Below, piece after piece: positions 8,172 to 17,138 of a DNA stretch of 64,000 nucleotides. Source of the DNA: Muribaculaceae bacterium (lineage in GTDB: Bacteria > Bacteroidota > Bacteroidia > Bacteroidales > Muribaculaceae). The translations under genes and the position numbers were made by a program. A model generated the notes under the pieces. That model was not told where the DNA came from. It was given only the letters and a program-made list of their open reading frames with translations, and ran no database searches. The stretch lies in NCBI GenBank assembly GCA_017436845.1, contig JAFSCJ010000010.1:1-64000 (forward strand), read 5' to 3'. Numbering within the stretch: position 1 is the first letter of the stretch; each line of letters opens with the position of its first letter.

Positions 8172-9188
8172 ATGGGAAATAAGATATTTGTATTCTTGTG
8201 GGCGATGATTTTGCTATCATCATGTCATGAGGTGGAGGAGTGGGAAAATACTCCAAAGGGAAATTTCGATGCATTGTGGACAGTGATAGATAAGCATTAT
8301 TGCTTCTTTGAAGAGAAAGGTGTGGATTGGGATGCGATGTATCGCAAATATAGCCTAAAGGCAAAAAATACGTTGACTGATGAGGAGCTGTTTCTTGTGT
8401 GTGCAGAGATGCTTGACGAGCTAAAAGACGGACACACAAATCTATCTGCATCATTTAATACATCATACTATCGCAAGTGGTGGAGTGATTATCCTCAAAA
8501 TTATGATGCTCGTCTCATTCAAGAACATTATTTTAATTTTAATTATCGCTCCTTGAATGATGTCGATTATGGTATTCTACCTGATAATATCGGTTATATA
8601 CATTATGGTAGTTTTGTTTATGGATTGGGAGAGGGTAATATTGATCACATATTGGCTTATTTGGCAACATGTGAGTCTTTGATTATCGATGTTCGCAATA
8701 ACGGAGGTGGTAATTTGACAAATGTAGAGCCCCTTGTGCGTCGTTTTATAACTGAACCTATATTAGCAGGATATATTTCGCATAAAACCGGTCCAGGTCA
8801 TGGTGATTTTTCAGAGCCATTTGCCTATTACTATGATCCTGCAGAGAAAGGCAGAATAATGTGGGGTAAACCAATAGTAGTGTTAACAAATCGCAGTACT
8901 TATAGTGCCGCAAATGATTTTGTTTCAGTGATGAAAAATTTGCCGAATGTAACTATTGTTGGAGCAACCACTGGCGGTGGCTGTGGTATGCCATTCTCAT
9001 CGGAGTTGCCTTGTGGATGGGCTGTGAGATTTTCAGCGTGTCCCATGTACGATGCGAATGGAAACCTCACAGAGATGGGAATCGAGCCCACTGAGGGATG
9101 CGCTGTGGATATGGACCCATCGGCAATATTGTCGGGCCATGATACAATCTTAGATTTTGCAATTGATTACCTAACAACTCAAAACTAA
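8172..9188 (+). CDS. S41 family peptidase lipoprotein
   Basis: The 338-residue product starts at the ATG at 8172; a TTG two codons earlier is an alternative. A lipoprotein signal ends LLSSC with the lipidated Cys at residue 18. An N-terminal helical region (DALWTVIDKHYCFFEEKGVDW, then LKDGHTNLS) is typical of S41/tricorn-core proteins. The catalytic domain carries SLIIDVRNNGGGN at about 175 and the serine motif NRSTYSAANDF at about 240. No obvious PDZ domain is present. It is probably a periplasmic or outer-membrane-attached serine protease with unknown substrate. It converges on the 5'-nucleotidase gene with only three bases between the stops. Confidence 0.85.
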   Translation: MGNKIFVFLWAMILLSSCHEVEEWENTPKGNFDALWTVIDKHYCFFEEKGVDWDAMYRKYSLKAKNTLTDEELFLVCAEMLDELKDGHTNLSASFNTSYYRKWWSDYPQNYDARLIQEHYFNFNYRSLNDVDYGILPDNIGYIHYGSFVYGLGEGNIDHILAYLATCESLIIDVRNNGGGNLTNVEPLVRRFITEPILAGYISHKTGPGHGDFSEPFAYYYDPAEKGRIMWGKPIVVLTNRSTYSAANDFVSVMKNLPNVTIVGATTGGGCGMPFSSELPCGWAVRFSACPMYDANGNLTEMGIEPTEGCAVDMDPSAILSGHDTILDFAIDYLTTQN

Positions 9189-9191
9189 TTG

Positions 9192-10928
9192 TTATTCATC
9201 TGGGAATAGTAGATGGCGGTCGCGTGAGGCTGCCGGAACCGCTATTTCCTCCGGAATAAAACGCCATTGGTTTAGTGGCGTAGGACTTATTGAACCGGCT
9301 CTCTCTATTTGTTTCATCAAGTGATAACGCAAGTCTATGTCAGTTGACCAAATGATGCGTTTAGATAGTTCTTTAGTTGGAATTCCCGCACCTTCAGTCA
9401 ATAGATTACCTCCACCGTTTCCACGATAGGAATTTATTGCTACAAGATACGTTTTATAAGTGTCAAATGGCTCCCCATTGGCAAGGGCTGATATTGTAAT
9501 GCGATTGCCTTTCTCTTTTGTTACATCAACGGTGTATAGCAGTCCTGCTGCTGAATCAAAATTATATGTAGGGTTTTTAAATTTGAACTTTCCGTTTTCG
9601 CTCTCTTCTACTTTGAGTAGATGTTCGTTGGGAGATGCAATGGTGTTTATCCATAAATCGTAGGACATTTCAAGGTAGTCTTTTATCTCTTTTCCTGATA
9701 GTTGCATAGTGTATAGCATGTTCTCATACTTGTATAGGTTGAACATGTCACTCATGAGTATATCTCCTTTTTTTATGGTTGCATTAAACGATAGTGGTGC
9801 TGCAAATGATATGTCGGCTTTGGAGAGATCAAGTTGAAGTGTGTGTATAAAATCAATAAAAGCCGATGGCCCAAAATAAGCATCGCGAGTAGTGATTGTT
9901 TTGTCACAGTCGCCAATTTTGCGGGAGACAAAATTCATTACAGTGTTTTTGTGTTGAGCAAAATGATTATTGAACTCGGTAGTGGGTAGTTCTTTGCTGA
10001 CAGATGTTATTTTAGATTGTAGTTTTTTATCAACTACTTTGCCATCAAGAAGAGTAAATGTAATATCAACTTCTCCCACAGAGTGAGCATTATTGGCAGG
10101 ATTAACAAGGTGAACATCTTGTCCGTTGGCGTTTTTGACTATGTCGCAGAAACGGCGGTGGTCATGCCCCATAAATATAATGTCAAAGCCCGGGACTTCA
10201 CGACCAACAGTTGCTGACGCATTTTCGTCAAATCCATTTGCCGAATATTTACTATTGTTGCCGGAATGGAATAGCCCAATTAGTAGATCGGGATTTTCGT
10301 GCTGTTGAATATATGGTACCCATTTTTGCGCAGATGTTACCATGTCTTCAAATCTCATTCCACACCATAAATTTTCAGGTAGCCAAGCAGGAACAGCCGG
10401 TGTTATTAATCCAAGGATTGCGATTTTAATTCCTTTGCGATTTAGAATTGTATATGGTTTAAAATAGGGAGTGTTAGATTTTGTATCAATAATATTAGCT
10501 CCTAAAATAGGGAAATTACATTCTGCAACCCAACGATCATATACCGGATGTCCTGTTTCTATGTCGTGGTTCCCTATGGTAGCAACGTCATACTTCATAA
10601 AATTCATTACCTCAGCAGCGATGTGAGTCGATGCGGTGTCTATGAAATTATAGTAATAAACAGTAGGTTGACCTTGCAGTATGTCTCCATTATCTATAAG
10701 TAAGACATTCTCGTTGCCAATTTCTTTGCGTTGTCTTTCGATATAAGTGTATACTTGAGCAAGGCTTCCTTCCCAAGATTTCTGATTTATGAAATCGTAT
10801 GGGAAAAAGTTGCCATGAACATCAGTTGTCTCAATGACTTTTATTGTAATTTGTGTCGTGTCAGAAATATTTGCATTTATAAATGCCACGTTGAATATTA
10901 AGATTAGAGCTAAAATAAATTTACGCAT
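9192..10928 (-). CDS. Bifunctional metallophosphatase/5'-nucleotidase
   Basis: The 578-residue protein has a signal peptide (about residues 1-20). The calcineurin-like N-terminal domain carries the dinuclear metal motifs TTDVHGN, DNGDILQGQP, IGNHDIE, FHSG and GHDHRR. The C-terminal 5'-nucleotidase domain (about 330-545) contains the substrate-loop region YRGNGGGNLL. It should hydrolyse extracytoplasmic nucleotides or 2',3'-cyclic nucleotides to nucleosides and phosphate. It is the last gene of the minus-strand cluster with tdk, a YhcH-family gene and a DUF3108 gene. The presence of thymidine kinase upstream is consistent with a nucleoside-salvage theme, although that link is inference. Confidence 0.9.
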   Translation of the reverse strand: MRKFILALILIFNVAFINANISDTTQITIKVIETTDVHGNFFPYDFINQKSWEGSLAQVYTYIERQRKEIGNENVLLIDNGDILQGQPTVYYYNFIDTASTHIAAEVMNFMKYDVATIGNHDIETGHPVYDRWVAECNFPILGANIIDTKSNTPYFKPYTILNRKGIKIAILGLITPAVPAWLPENLWCGMRFEDMVTSAQKWVPYIQQHENPDLLIGLFHSGNNSKYSANGFDENASATVGREVPGFDIIFMGHDHRRFCDIVKNANGQDVHLVNPANNAHSVGEVDITFTLLDGKVVDKKLQSKITSVSKELPTTEFNNHFAQHKNTVMNFVSRKIGDCDKTITTRDAYFGPSAFIDFIHTLQLDLSKADISFAAPLSFNATIKKGDILMSDMFNLYKYENMLYTMQLSGKEIKDYLEMSYDLWINTIASPNEHLLKVEESENGKFKFKNPTYNFDSAAGLLYTVDVTKEKGNRITISALANGEPFDTYKTYLVAINSYRGNGGGNLLTEGAGIPTKELSKRIIWSTDIDLRYHLMKQIERAGSISPTPLNQWRFIPEEIAVPAASRDRHLLFPDE

Positions 10929-10959
10929 GATTTAAAACTGCTTTGTTAAAAGAGGGATA

Positions 10960-11718
10960 TTAGCCACCTATGTAAAGGCAACGTATTTTTCCTATGGGCA
11001 AACTTCCTTCAAGTTTGATGGGTATGCGACGATTATCGGCTGAAATCCAAGTGTCAATGTCGTCTGATGATTTTTTTCCGTCTTCAGAGGTGAATTTAAA
11101 GCTGACATGATAGGTGTTATATTTTTGTTCATCAATCTTAACGGTCTTAATTCCCTCATACTTGATGCTTAATAACTCTTTTGTTTTACCCGAAAAGATG
11201 TTTATCGTTTTTGTTTCACCCAATTTCATTGATGGGAAATCAAGGGTGCGAAGATGGTAAAACACACTGAGCATATCAACAGTTGTCCCTGTTGCATTAA
11301 TAGTCTTTAATTCGGTAGAGAAATCAGAGTCCCCTTTTTTGATGCGATAACGTGTACAATTACCAGTGAAATTGTTCCCAACTACAATGTAATCGATTTG
11401 ATCGCGAACATATTTTCCTTTCTCATGAGCACTTTTGACATATTTTATTGGGGTGAAATCAAGAGTCATTTCGCTATATAGAGTGTCGCGTACTCTATAT
11501 ATGCGATCAGCCCAAGTCTCAGTGCGGGCAATGAGTGTTGATTTGTATTTGTCCCCGTCATAAAGCAGTGATAATGTTGCTCTACCCGCTTGTGTGTGAA
11601 TGAGCCCCCACTTATAGGTTACCTTATACTTTAGTTCTTCATTAGGTAGTGAAATGGCCGACACCCAATTTAAAGATGTCAATATCATTACAAATATGAT
11701 AAATATCAATCGTTTCAT
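10960..11718 (-). CDS. DUF3108 domain-containing secreted protein
   Basis: The 252-residue protein has a signal peptide (MKRLIFIIFVMILTSLNWVSA). It then matches the DUF3108 pattern: LKYKVTYKWGLIHTQAGRATL at the start, FSTELKTIN in the middle and a closing DDIDTWISADNRRIPIKLEG. This family is a periplasmic beta-sheet protein of unknown role. It lies 31 bases from each neighbour on the same strand, so it is probably co-transcribed with the 5'-nucleotidase and the YhcH-family gene. Confidence 0.85.
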   Translation of the reverse strand: MKRLIFIIFVMILTSLNWVSAISLPNEELKYKVTYKWGLIHTQAGRATLSLLYDGDKYKSTLIARTETWADRIYRVRDTLYSEMTLDFTPIKYVKSAHEKGKYVRDQIDYIVVGNNFTGNCTRYRIKKGDSDFSTELKTINATGTTVDMLSVFYHLRTLDFPSMKLGETKTINIFSGKTKELLSIKYEGIKTVKIDEQKYNTYHVSFKFTSEDGKKSSDDIDTWISADNRRIPIKLEGSLPIGKIRCLYIGG

Positions 11719-11749
11719 ATTTATATTGACATTTTACCTGATTGAAGGT

Positions 11750-12193
11750 TTAATCTATGGCAATTTTGATACATAGTTTGCGGTGATTACCAATGCCAAT
11801 GTTGGGTGCGTGAGCATCTTCCGGAAAGAAGATGACAAATTGTCCGGGGCGTACCGGGAACAGACATTGGGGAGCATCACCATAAAATGCTATGTCTTTT
11901 TCGTCATTATATGGAGTTATGCAATTTTGTAGATTATGTATAGGAGCCCAACCAATTGTTTCTTCATCTGATTGTGGAATGTGTATATCAATGTAACGGC
12001 GATGAGCTTCAAGCATCTGTTGAGGTACCATTGCAACTTCTTCGCAATTTACTTTGATAACGCCTTCTTCGATTTCAATGATTCCTTTTGGAAAAATCTC
12101 GTTATGATGAGCTTTTGCCCATTCCAGAGCTTTACTGATTCGAGTATTAAGCAAAGAAATATCGTGACAATTATTTATATCTCCTAAAATCAT
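11750..12193 (-). CDS. YhcH/YjgK/YiaL family protein
   Basis: The 147-residue protein starts at the ATG at 12193 (MILGDINN). The longer frame to 12301 overlaps tdk and is rejected. The family is a cupin-like fold with a conserved metal-binding set; EAHRRYIDIHIPQSDEE and the C-terminal PGQFVIFFPEDAHAPN are the diagnostic stretches here. Members are often linked to sugar (for example sialic acid) metabolism, but no such genes are adjacent, so the role here is unknown. It lies 10 bases after tdk. Confidence 0.9.
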   Translation of the reverse strand: MILGDINNCHDISLLNTRISKALEWAKAHHNEIFPKGIIEIEEGVIKVNCEEVAMVPQQMLEAHRRYIDIHIPQSDEETIGWAPIHNLQNCITPYNDEKDIAFYGDAPQCLFPVRPGQFVIFFPEDAHAPNIGIGNHRKLCIKIAID

Positions 12194-12203
12194 AGCTGTT
12201 GTC

Positions 12204-12830
12204 TTATTTGAATAGAGGTAATGCGTCTCGAGATGACTGCTCAATGCGTTTATTGCGCCAACATTTGCGACAAACAGCAATATATCGGTCATCTCCACCA
12301 ATTTCTACTTGGGCACCGTCTTCAACGAAATCACCGTTGGCATCGATGCGAGCGTTTATTATTGTTTTTCGCCCACAAGTGCAAGTCGATTTTATTTCAT
12401 CGATAGTATCGGCTATTTCAAACAGACGTCGGGAGCCTTCAAACATATTTGACTTGAAGTCGGTGCGCAATCCGTAGCAAACGACATTGCTACCATAATC
12501 ATCAACTATGCGGGCAAGCTGATCAACTTGTTCGGCAGTGAGGAATTGCGCTTCGTCAATGAGAAACCAATCGATAACAGCCATTGATTCTTCAAAAAGC
12601 TCTTGAGCCAATTGGTAAAGGTCGGTATCATGATAAATCCACTGACATTCGCGCTCGATACCAATTCGAGATTTAATGACATTTTTTTTGTCGCGGGTAT
12701 CAATAATGGGTTTCATGCACACATATTTCATGCCTCGCTCTTCAAAATTATAGGCAGAGGTTAATAGTAATGCGGTTTTTGCCGAGCCCATTGTTCCATA
12801 GCGAAAATATAGTTTCCCTTTTCTGTTCAT
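12204..12830 (-). CDS. tdk: Thymidine kinase (type II)
   Basis: The 208-residue enzyme phosphorylates thymidine to dTMP in the salvage pathway. The P-loop region reads YGTMGSAKTALL at about residues 11-22. The Walker B-like FLIDEAQFL lies at about 90, and the structural zinc site is formed by CTCGR and CRKCW. The phosphate loop has Ala where most thymidine kinases have Gly or Ser before Lys. The sequence resembles the clostridial/bacillar branch more than the usual Bacteroides Tdk I recall. It is the first gene of the four-gene minus-strand cluster. Confidence 0.9.
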   Translation of the reverse strand: MNRKGKLYFRYGTMGSAKTALLLTSAYNFEERGMKYVCMKPIIDTRDKKNVIKSRIGIERECQWIYHDTDLYQLAQELFEESMAVIDWFLIDEAQFLTAEQVDQLARIVDDYGSNVVCYGLRTDFKSNMFEGSRRLFEIADTIDEIKSTCTCGRKTIINARIDANGDFVEDGAQVEIGGDDRYIAVCRKCWRNKRIEQSSRDALPLFK

Positions 12831-13030
12831 AAGGTAATCGTTTTTTATATCAAATGTTATTAGGCTTTTTCTTTGCTGTAAAGGTAATAATATTTCTGAT
12901 AAAAAAAGACATCAGTGAAATTAAACTTTTCAACATGAAAAATGGGTAAAAAGGTTTGGTCAACCGGAATGCTAATGAAAATGTATGGATAATTGTGATA
13001 TGGGAGTTATGTATTATGCGTTAAAAATTG

Positions 13031-13038
13031 TATCTTTG
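13031..13038 (+). promoter_or_regulatory. Promoter -7 element for gltX
   Basis: TATCTTTG, an exact TAnnTTTG match, lies 23 bases before the gltX ATG, giving a short leader. Confidence 0.65.
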
Positions 13039-13061
13039 CAAACGTTTAAAATAAAATAAAA

Positions 13062-14579
13062 ATGGATCAAAAAGTAAGAGTAAGATTTGCCCCATCTCCA
13101 ACAGGGCCTTTGCATATAGGTGGAGTGCGCACAGCGCTTTATAATTATCTTTTTGCGCGTCAACATGGTGGCGAAATGATATTGCGTATTGAGGATACCG
13201 ATTCTCAACGATTTGTACCGGGAGCAGAGGAATATATCAACGAAGCCCTCGCATGGCTCGGAATTAAAATCGATGAAGGCGTGCGTGAAGGAGGTGAATA
13301 TGGTCCATATAAACAATCGGAACGTAGAGATATTTATCGCGAGCATGTGAAAATGCTTCTTAATGCAGGAAAAGCGTATATTGCGTTTGATACTCCAGAA
13401 GAACTTGACGCTCGTCGTGAATCAACGCCTAATTTTCAATATGACGCATCGACTCGCATGTCAATGCGCAACTCTTTGTCGTTGTCGGCTGATGAAGTGA
13501 AAGAGTTGTTGGATAACGGCGCTAAATATGTGGTGCGTTTCTTGATTGAGCCGGGACGTGATGTTGAAGTTAATGATTTGATTAGAGGTAAAGTTACTAT
13601 AAACTCATCGGTACTTGATGATAAAGTTTTGTATAAGAGCGCCGATGATCTACCCACATATCATCTTGCTAATATTGTAGATGACCACTTGATGAAAGTC
13701 TCTCATGTAATACGTGGTGAAGAATGGTTGCCATCGGCTCCATTACATGTGTTACTATATGAGGCATTTGGTTGGGTTGATACAATGCCTGCATTTGTTC
13801 ATTTGCCATTGCTTTTGAAACCTGATGGTAAAGGAAAATTGAGCAAACGTGATGGTGACAGACTCGGTTTCCCAGTGTTCCCTCTTGAATGGCAAGACCC
13901 AAAATCAGGTGAAATTTCGTCGGGTTATCGCGAGTCAGGTTATTTACCGGAAGCAGTCGTGAACTTCCTTGCTTTGCTTGGCTGGAATCCCGGTGATGAT
14001 ACTGAATTTATGTCAATGCAAGAGCTGATTGATAAATTCTCTCTTGACCATTGCTCAAAATCGGGCGCAAAATTTGACTTTGAAAAGGGTAAATGGTTTA
14101 ACCATAAATATTTGCAAGAACTTCCCGATGCGCAACTCACAGAATTGTTTAAGCCGATTTTGAAAGAAAATGGCGTAGAAGGTTTTAGTGATGAATATAT
14201 CATACGAGTGGTTTCAATGGTAAAAGGTCGCATCAATTTTGTGAAAGACCTTTGGGAACAATCTCGATACTTCTTTGTTGAGCCAACTGAGTATGATGCA
14301 AAATCAGTGAAAAAACGCTGGAATGAAGGAACTCCTCAATTGATGAATGAGTTAATTGAGGTGCTTAATGGAATTGATGATTTCTCATGCGCATCAGTTG
14401 AACCCACTGTGCTTGGATGGATTACCGATAAAAATTATCACATGGGTAATGTGATGAATGCATTCCGCTTGACTGTTGTAGGTGAATGTAAAGGTCCTCA
14501 TATGTTTGATATAACAGAATTGTTGGGCAAGGAAGAGACCGTGCGTCGTGTGCGTCTTGGTGTAGAAAGAATTAAATAA
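13062..14579 (+). CDS. gltX: Glutamyl-tRNA synthetase
   Basis: The 505-residue class I synthetase charges tRNA-Glu. The HIGH-type motif is [13 protein letters not shown] at residues 17-29, and the KMSKS-type motif is GKLSKRDG near residue 267. The Glu-specific segment [10 protein letters not shown] is present. The C-terminal helical anticodon-binding domain occupies about 330-505. The length and [18 protein letters not shown] insertions are normal for Bacteroidetes. It is followed 24 bases later by waaA. Confidence 0.97.
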   Translation: MDQKVRVRFAPSPTGPLHIGGVRTALYNYLFARQHGGEMILRIEDTDSQRFVPGAEEYINEALAWLGIKIDEGVREGGEYGPYKQSERRDIYREHVKMLLNAGKAYIAFDTPEELDARRESTPNFQYDASTRMSMRNSLSLSADEVKELLDNGAKYVVRFLIEPGRDVEVNDLIRGKVTINSSVLDDKVLYKSADDLPTYHLANIVDDHLMKVSHVIRGEEWLPSAPLHVLLYEAFGWVDTMPAFVHLPLLLKPDGKGKLSKRDGDRLGFPVFPLEWQDPKSGEISSGYRESGYLPEAVVNFLALLGWNPGDDTEFMSMQELIDKFSLDHCSKSGAKFDFEKGKWFNHKYLQELPDAQLTELFKPILKENGVEGFSDEYIIRVVSMVKGRINFVKDLWEQSRYFFVEPTEYDAKSVKKRWNEGTPQLMNELIEVLNGIDDFSCASVEPTVLGWITDKNYHMGNVMNAFRLTVVGECKGPHMFDITELLGKEETVRRVRLGVERIK

Positions 14580-14603
14580 TAATCGTTTTCTCTGCGATAG
14601 GAA

Positions 14604-15836
14604 ATGAATTTACTATATAATACAGCTATTGGCATATATAGTCTTGGCGCAAAAGTGCTTTCGTGGAATAATGTAAAAGCACGCAAAATGTTGACAGGAC
14701 AAGCTCGCACGATGGATTATTTGAATAAAGTGATTGATCGTAATACAAAATATATATGGATACATGTTTCATCATTGGGCGAATTTGAGCAAGGACGTCC
14801 TTTGATTGAGTTGCTAAAAGTCCGTATGCCTGAAAAAAAGATTCTTTTGACATTCTTTTCACCATCGGGATATGAGGTGCGTAAAAATTATAAAGGCGTT
14901 GATGCTGTATGCTACTTGCCATTTGATTTAAAGGGCAGAGTGAAGAAATTTTTAGATGTAGTAAATCCCGAAATGGCGATTTTTGTCAAATATGAATTTT
15001 GGGGTAATTATTTAGAAGAGCTACATTGTAGAAATATTCCCACATACTTGATTTCGGCAATATTTCGCGATACTCAATCATTTTTTAAGTGGTGGGGAGG
15101 AATGTTCCGCAAAATGTTAAGATGCTATACACACTTGTATGTTCAGGACGAAGCATCTCAACAATTACTATTGAGTATTGGGATTACAAATGTTACTATT
15201 GCTGGGGATACTCGATTTGATCGTGTTACAGATATTCTTGCAAACAGTTTTGAAATTTCACAGGCGAAGGTGATGACTCAGAATGTGCCGGTAACGATAG
15301 TTGCCGGTAGTACATGGGCTCCTGATGAGCAATTATTATTGCCTTATTTTAATTCACATTCCGGAGTGAAATTGATTATAGCACCACATGAGATTAACGA
15401 AAATCGCCTTGCTGAAATAGAACATCAATTACATCGTCCCTATTGCCGTCTGTCAACCGCAACGGATCTTGAGGCTTCAAATACGGATTGTCTGATAGTT
15501 GATAGTTTTGGGAAATTGTCAAGCATATATCGGTATGGGCAGATTGCATATGTCGGTGGCGGTTTTGGTGTGGGAATTCACAATATTAACGAAGCTGCGG
15601 TGTATGGAATGCCTGTGGTTTTTGGTCCTAAATATAAAAAATTTAAAGAGGCAAAGGATTTAATCTCAGTCAAAGGCGCATATAGCATAAAAGACAATGC
15701 TGAGTTTGTATCGGTTATGGATAATCTGTTGACAAATGCCGATGCTATAAAATTGTCTGGTGAGAGAGCGGGTGAGTATATTCGTCAAAATTTAGGCGCT
15801 ACAGAAAAAATATATAATGATATTTTCGGGAAGTAA
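14604..15836 (+). CDS. waaA: 3-deoxy-D-manno-octulosonic acid (Kdo) transferase
   Basis: The 410-residue inner-membrane-associated glycosyltransferase adds Kdo from CMP-Kdo to lipid A precursor. The N-terminal acceptor half carries WIHVSSLGEFEQGRPLIE. The GT-B C-terminal half carries AGSTWAPDEQ, IIAPHEI and the nucleotide-sugar motif YVGGGFGVGIHNINEAAVYG. One hydrophobic segment near the N-terminus can attach it to the membrane. It shows the organism makes LPS. It is co-directional with gltX. Confidence 0.95.
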   Translation: MNLLYNTAIGIYSLGAKVLSWNNVKARKMLTGQARTMDYLNKVIDRNTKYIWIHVSSLGEFEQGRPLIELLKVRMPEKKILLTFFSPSGYEVRKNYKGVDAVCYLPFDLKGRVKKFLDVVNPEMAIFVKYEFWGNYLEELHCRNIPTYLISAIFRDTQSFFKWWGGMFRKMLRCYTHLYVQDEASQQLLLSIGITNVTIAGDTRFDRVTDILANSFEISQAKVMTQNVPVTIVAGSTWAPDEQLLLPYFNSHSGVKLIIAPHEINENRLAEIEHQLHRPYCRLSTATDLEASNTDCLIVDSFGKLSSIYRYGQIAYVGGGFGVGIHNINEAAVYGMPVVFGPKYKKFKEAKDLISVKGAYSIKDNAEFVSVMDNLLTNADAIKLSGERAGEYIRQNLGATEKIYNDIFGK

Positions 15837-15860
15837 TCTAATCTGCTAAAATATATATTC

Positions 15861-15897
15861 ATGCAAATAATTGCATAATGGCTGAATTTTTATGCCA
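15861..15897 (+). promoter_or_regulatory. Candidate tandem ArgR operator (ARG boxes)
   Basis: A perfect 16-bp palindrome, ATGCAAATAATTGCAT, occupies 15861-15876. A weaker copy sharing the TG..A and TGC positions lies at 15882-15897, exactly 21 bases further on. Two 18-bp ARG boxes separated by 3 bp is the classical ArgR hexamer arrangement. The site ends about 30 bases before the argR -7 box, so it is well placed for autoregulation of the arginine operon. The assignment to ArgR is inference. Confidence 0.5.
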
Positions 15898-15925
15898 AAT
15901 TATTAGCATTATGTATTTTAGTTTG

Positions 15926-15933
15926 TATCTTTG
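15926..15933 (+). promoter_or_regulatory. Promoter -7 element of the arginine operon
   Basis: TATCTTTG lies 30 bases before the argR ATG at 15964. Confidence 0.65.
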
Positions 15934-15963
15934 TATGAAATAATAAATGTAATTTTTTTTGTA

Positions 15964-16488
15964 ATGAAGAAAAGAAAATCCCGTCTGCCGGTAATAATAG
16001 ATATTTTAACGCACAATTGTATTGGAAGTCAAGAGGAATTGTCAAAACAACTTGCAATAAGAGGTTATATAGTTACCCAAGCAACATTGTCGCGAGATTT
16101 GAAAATGTTGCGCACAACTAAGGTTGCAACTGATATGGGTGGTTACCGATATATTATTGCCGACTCAAATCACATGAGTGCAGAGCCTTTTGCAAAGACT
16201 CAAAGCACTGCACAATCAAGTTTGCACCCAGCAGCGTTGTCATGTGCAATATCCGGCAACATTGTTGTTATAAAAACTCGTAATGGATATGCAAGTGGCT
16301 TGGCCTACGATATAGATATGCTTGAATCACCACATATTCTTGGAACTATACCGGGGGCAGACACTGTGTTTGCTGTAGTGAATGAAAATTCAAATCGTTC
16401 AGATTTGTATGCGTTATTTTCTTCATTCTTGCCAAGTCAGGTAATGGCTGTTGCAAAGGCGCAGTTCTTGCCAGAAGAAAATGAATAG
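15964..16488 (+). CDS. argR: Arginine repressor
   Basis: The 174-residue protein is ArgR-like. A winged helix at about residues 5-70 contains SQEELSKQLAIRGYIVTQAT and the recognition-helix SRDLKML. A C-terminal oligomerisation/arginine-binding domain carries LGTIPGADTVFAV. The ATG at 15964 is the start because the promoter at 15926-15933 leaves no upstream ATG. It is slightly longer than the usual 150 residues because of a Ser/Ala-rich linker near residues 75-100. It heads the arginine biosynthesis operon and is probably autoregulated through the palindrome at 15861-15897. Confidence 0.93.
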   Translation: MKKRKSRLPVIIDILTHNCIGSQEELSKQLAIRGYIVTQATLSRDLKMLRTTKVATDMGGYRYIIADSNHMSAEPFAKTQSTAQSSLHPAALSCAISGNIVVIKTRNGYASGLAYDIDMLESPHILGTIPGADTVFAVVNENSNRSDLYALFSSFLPSQVMAVAKAQFLPEENE

Positions 16489-16536
16489 TTTTTTAGAGAT
16501 ATAATTTAGCGATTAAAAGAAAGTACAATTAGAAAG

Positions 16537-17124
16537 ATGGAAGATCTGTCAAAGGTAGAAATTTTAGTAGCATCAGAAGAACATGTTAAGTATGTAGACG
16601 AGATTCTTGATACAATTAATCGTGCTGCTAAAGTGAGAGGAACCGGTATTGCAAAGCGTTCACCAGAATATGTTAAGCAGAAGATGCTTGAACGTAAAGC
16701 GGTAGTTGCATTGTGTGACGGTGAATTTGCCGGATTTAGCTATATTGAGAGTTGGAGTAATAAGGAATTCGTTGCCAATTCGGGTTTGATAGTAGCCGAT
16801 AAATATCGAGGAATAGGGCTTGCAACACGCATAAAACGCCGAATTTTTAAACTGTCTCGTGAAATGTATCCTGAAGCAAAAATATTTTCATTAACAACCG
16901 GTGCAGCTGTGATGAAAATGAATTTTGAGCTTGGATATCGTCCGGTAACATTTGATCAATTGACAACCGATCCCGCATTTTGGCGTGGATGTGAGAGCTG
17001 CGTGAATTATGATATTCTTCAACGCAATGGTGGACATAAATGTCTGTGTGTGGGATTGCTTTATGATCCTAAAGAAACGCAATATCACAGATATAGTTTG
17101 ACTAATGAAGATATAGAAGATTAA
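16537..17124 (+). CDS. GNAT acyltransferase of the arginine operon
   Basis: The 195-residue protein has a GNAT fold, with the acyl-CoA-binding loop in VADKYRGIGLATRIKRRIF (about residues 88-106). Two Cys-containing stretches (RGCESC and GHKCLC) follow. Its fixed place between argR and argG suggests it makes N-acyl-glutamate at the head of the pathway. Bacteroides uses N-succinyl intermediates in this route, so succinyl-CoA may be the donor; that is inference. It is 48 bases after argR and 14 before argG. Confidence 0.75.
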   Translation: MEDLSKVEILVASEEHVKYVDEILDTINRAAKVRGTGIAKRSPEYVKQKMLERKAVVALCDGEFAGFSYIESWSNKEFVANSGLIVADKYRGIGLATRIKRRIFKLSREMYPEAKIFSLTTGAAVMKMNFELGYRPVTFDQLTTDPAFWRGCESCVNYDILQRNGGHKCLCVGLLYDPKETQYHRYSLTNEDIED

Positions 17125-17138
17125 ACATTCATATAAAA

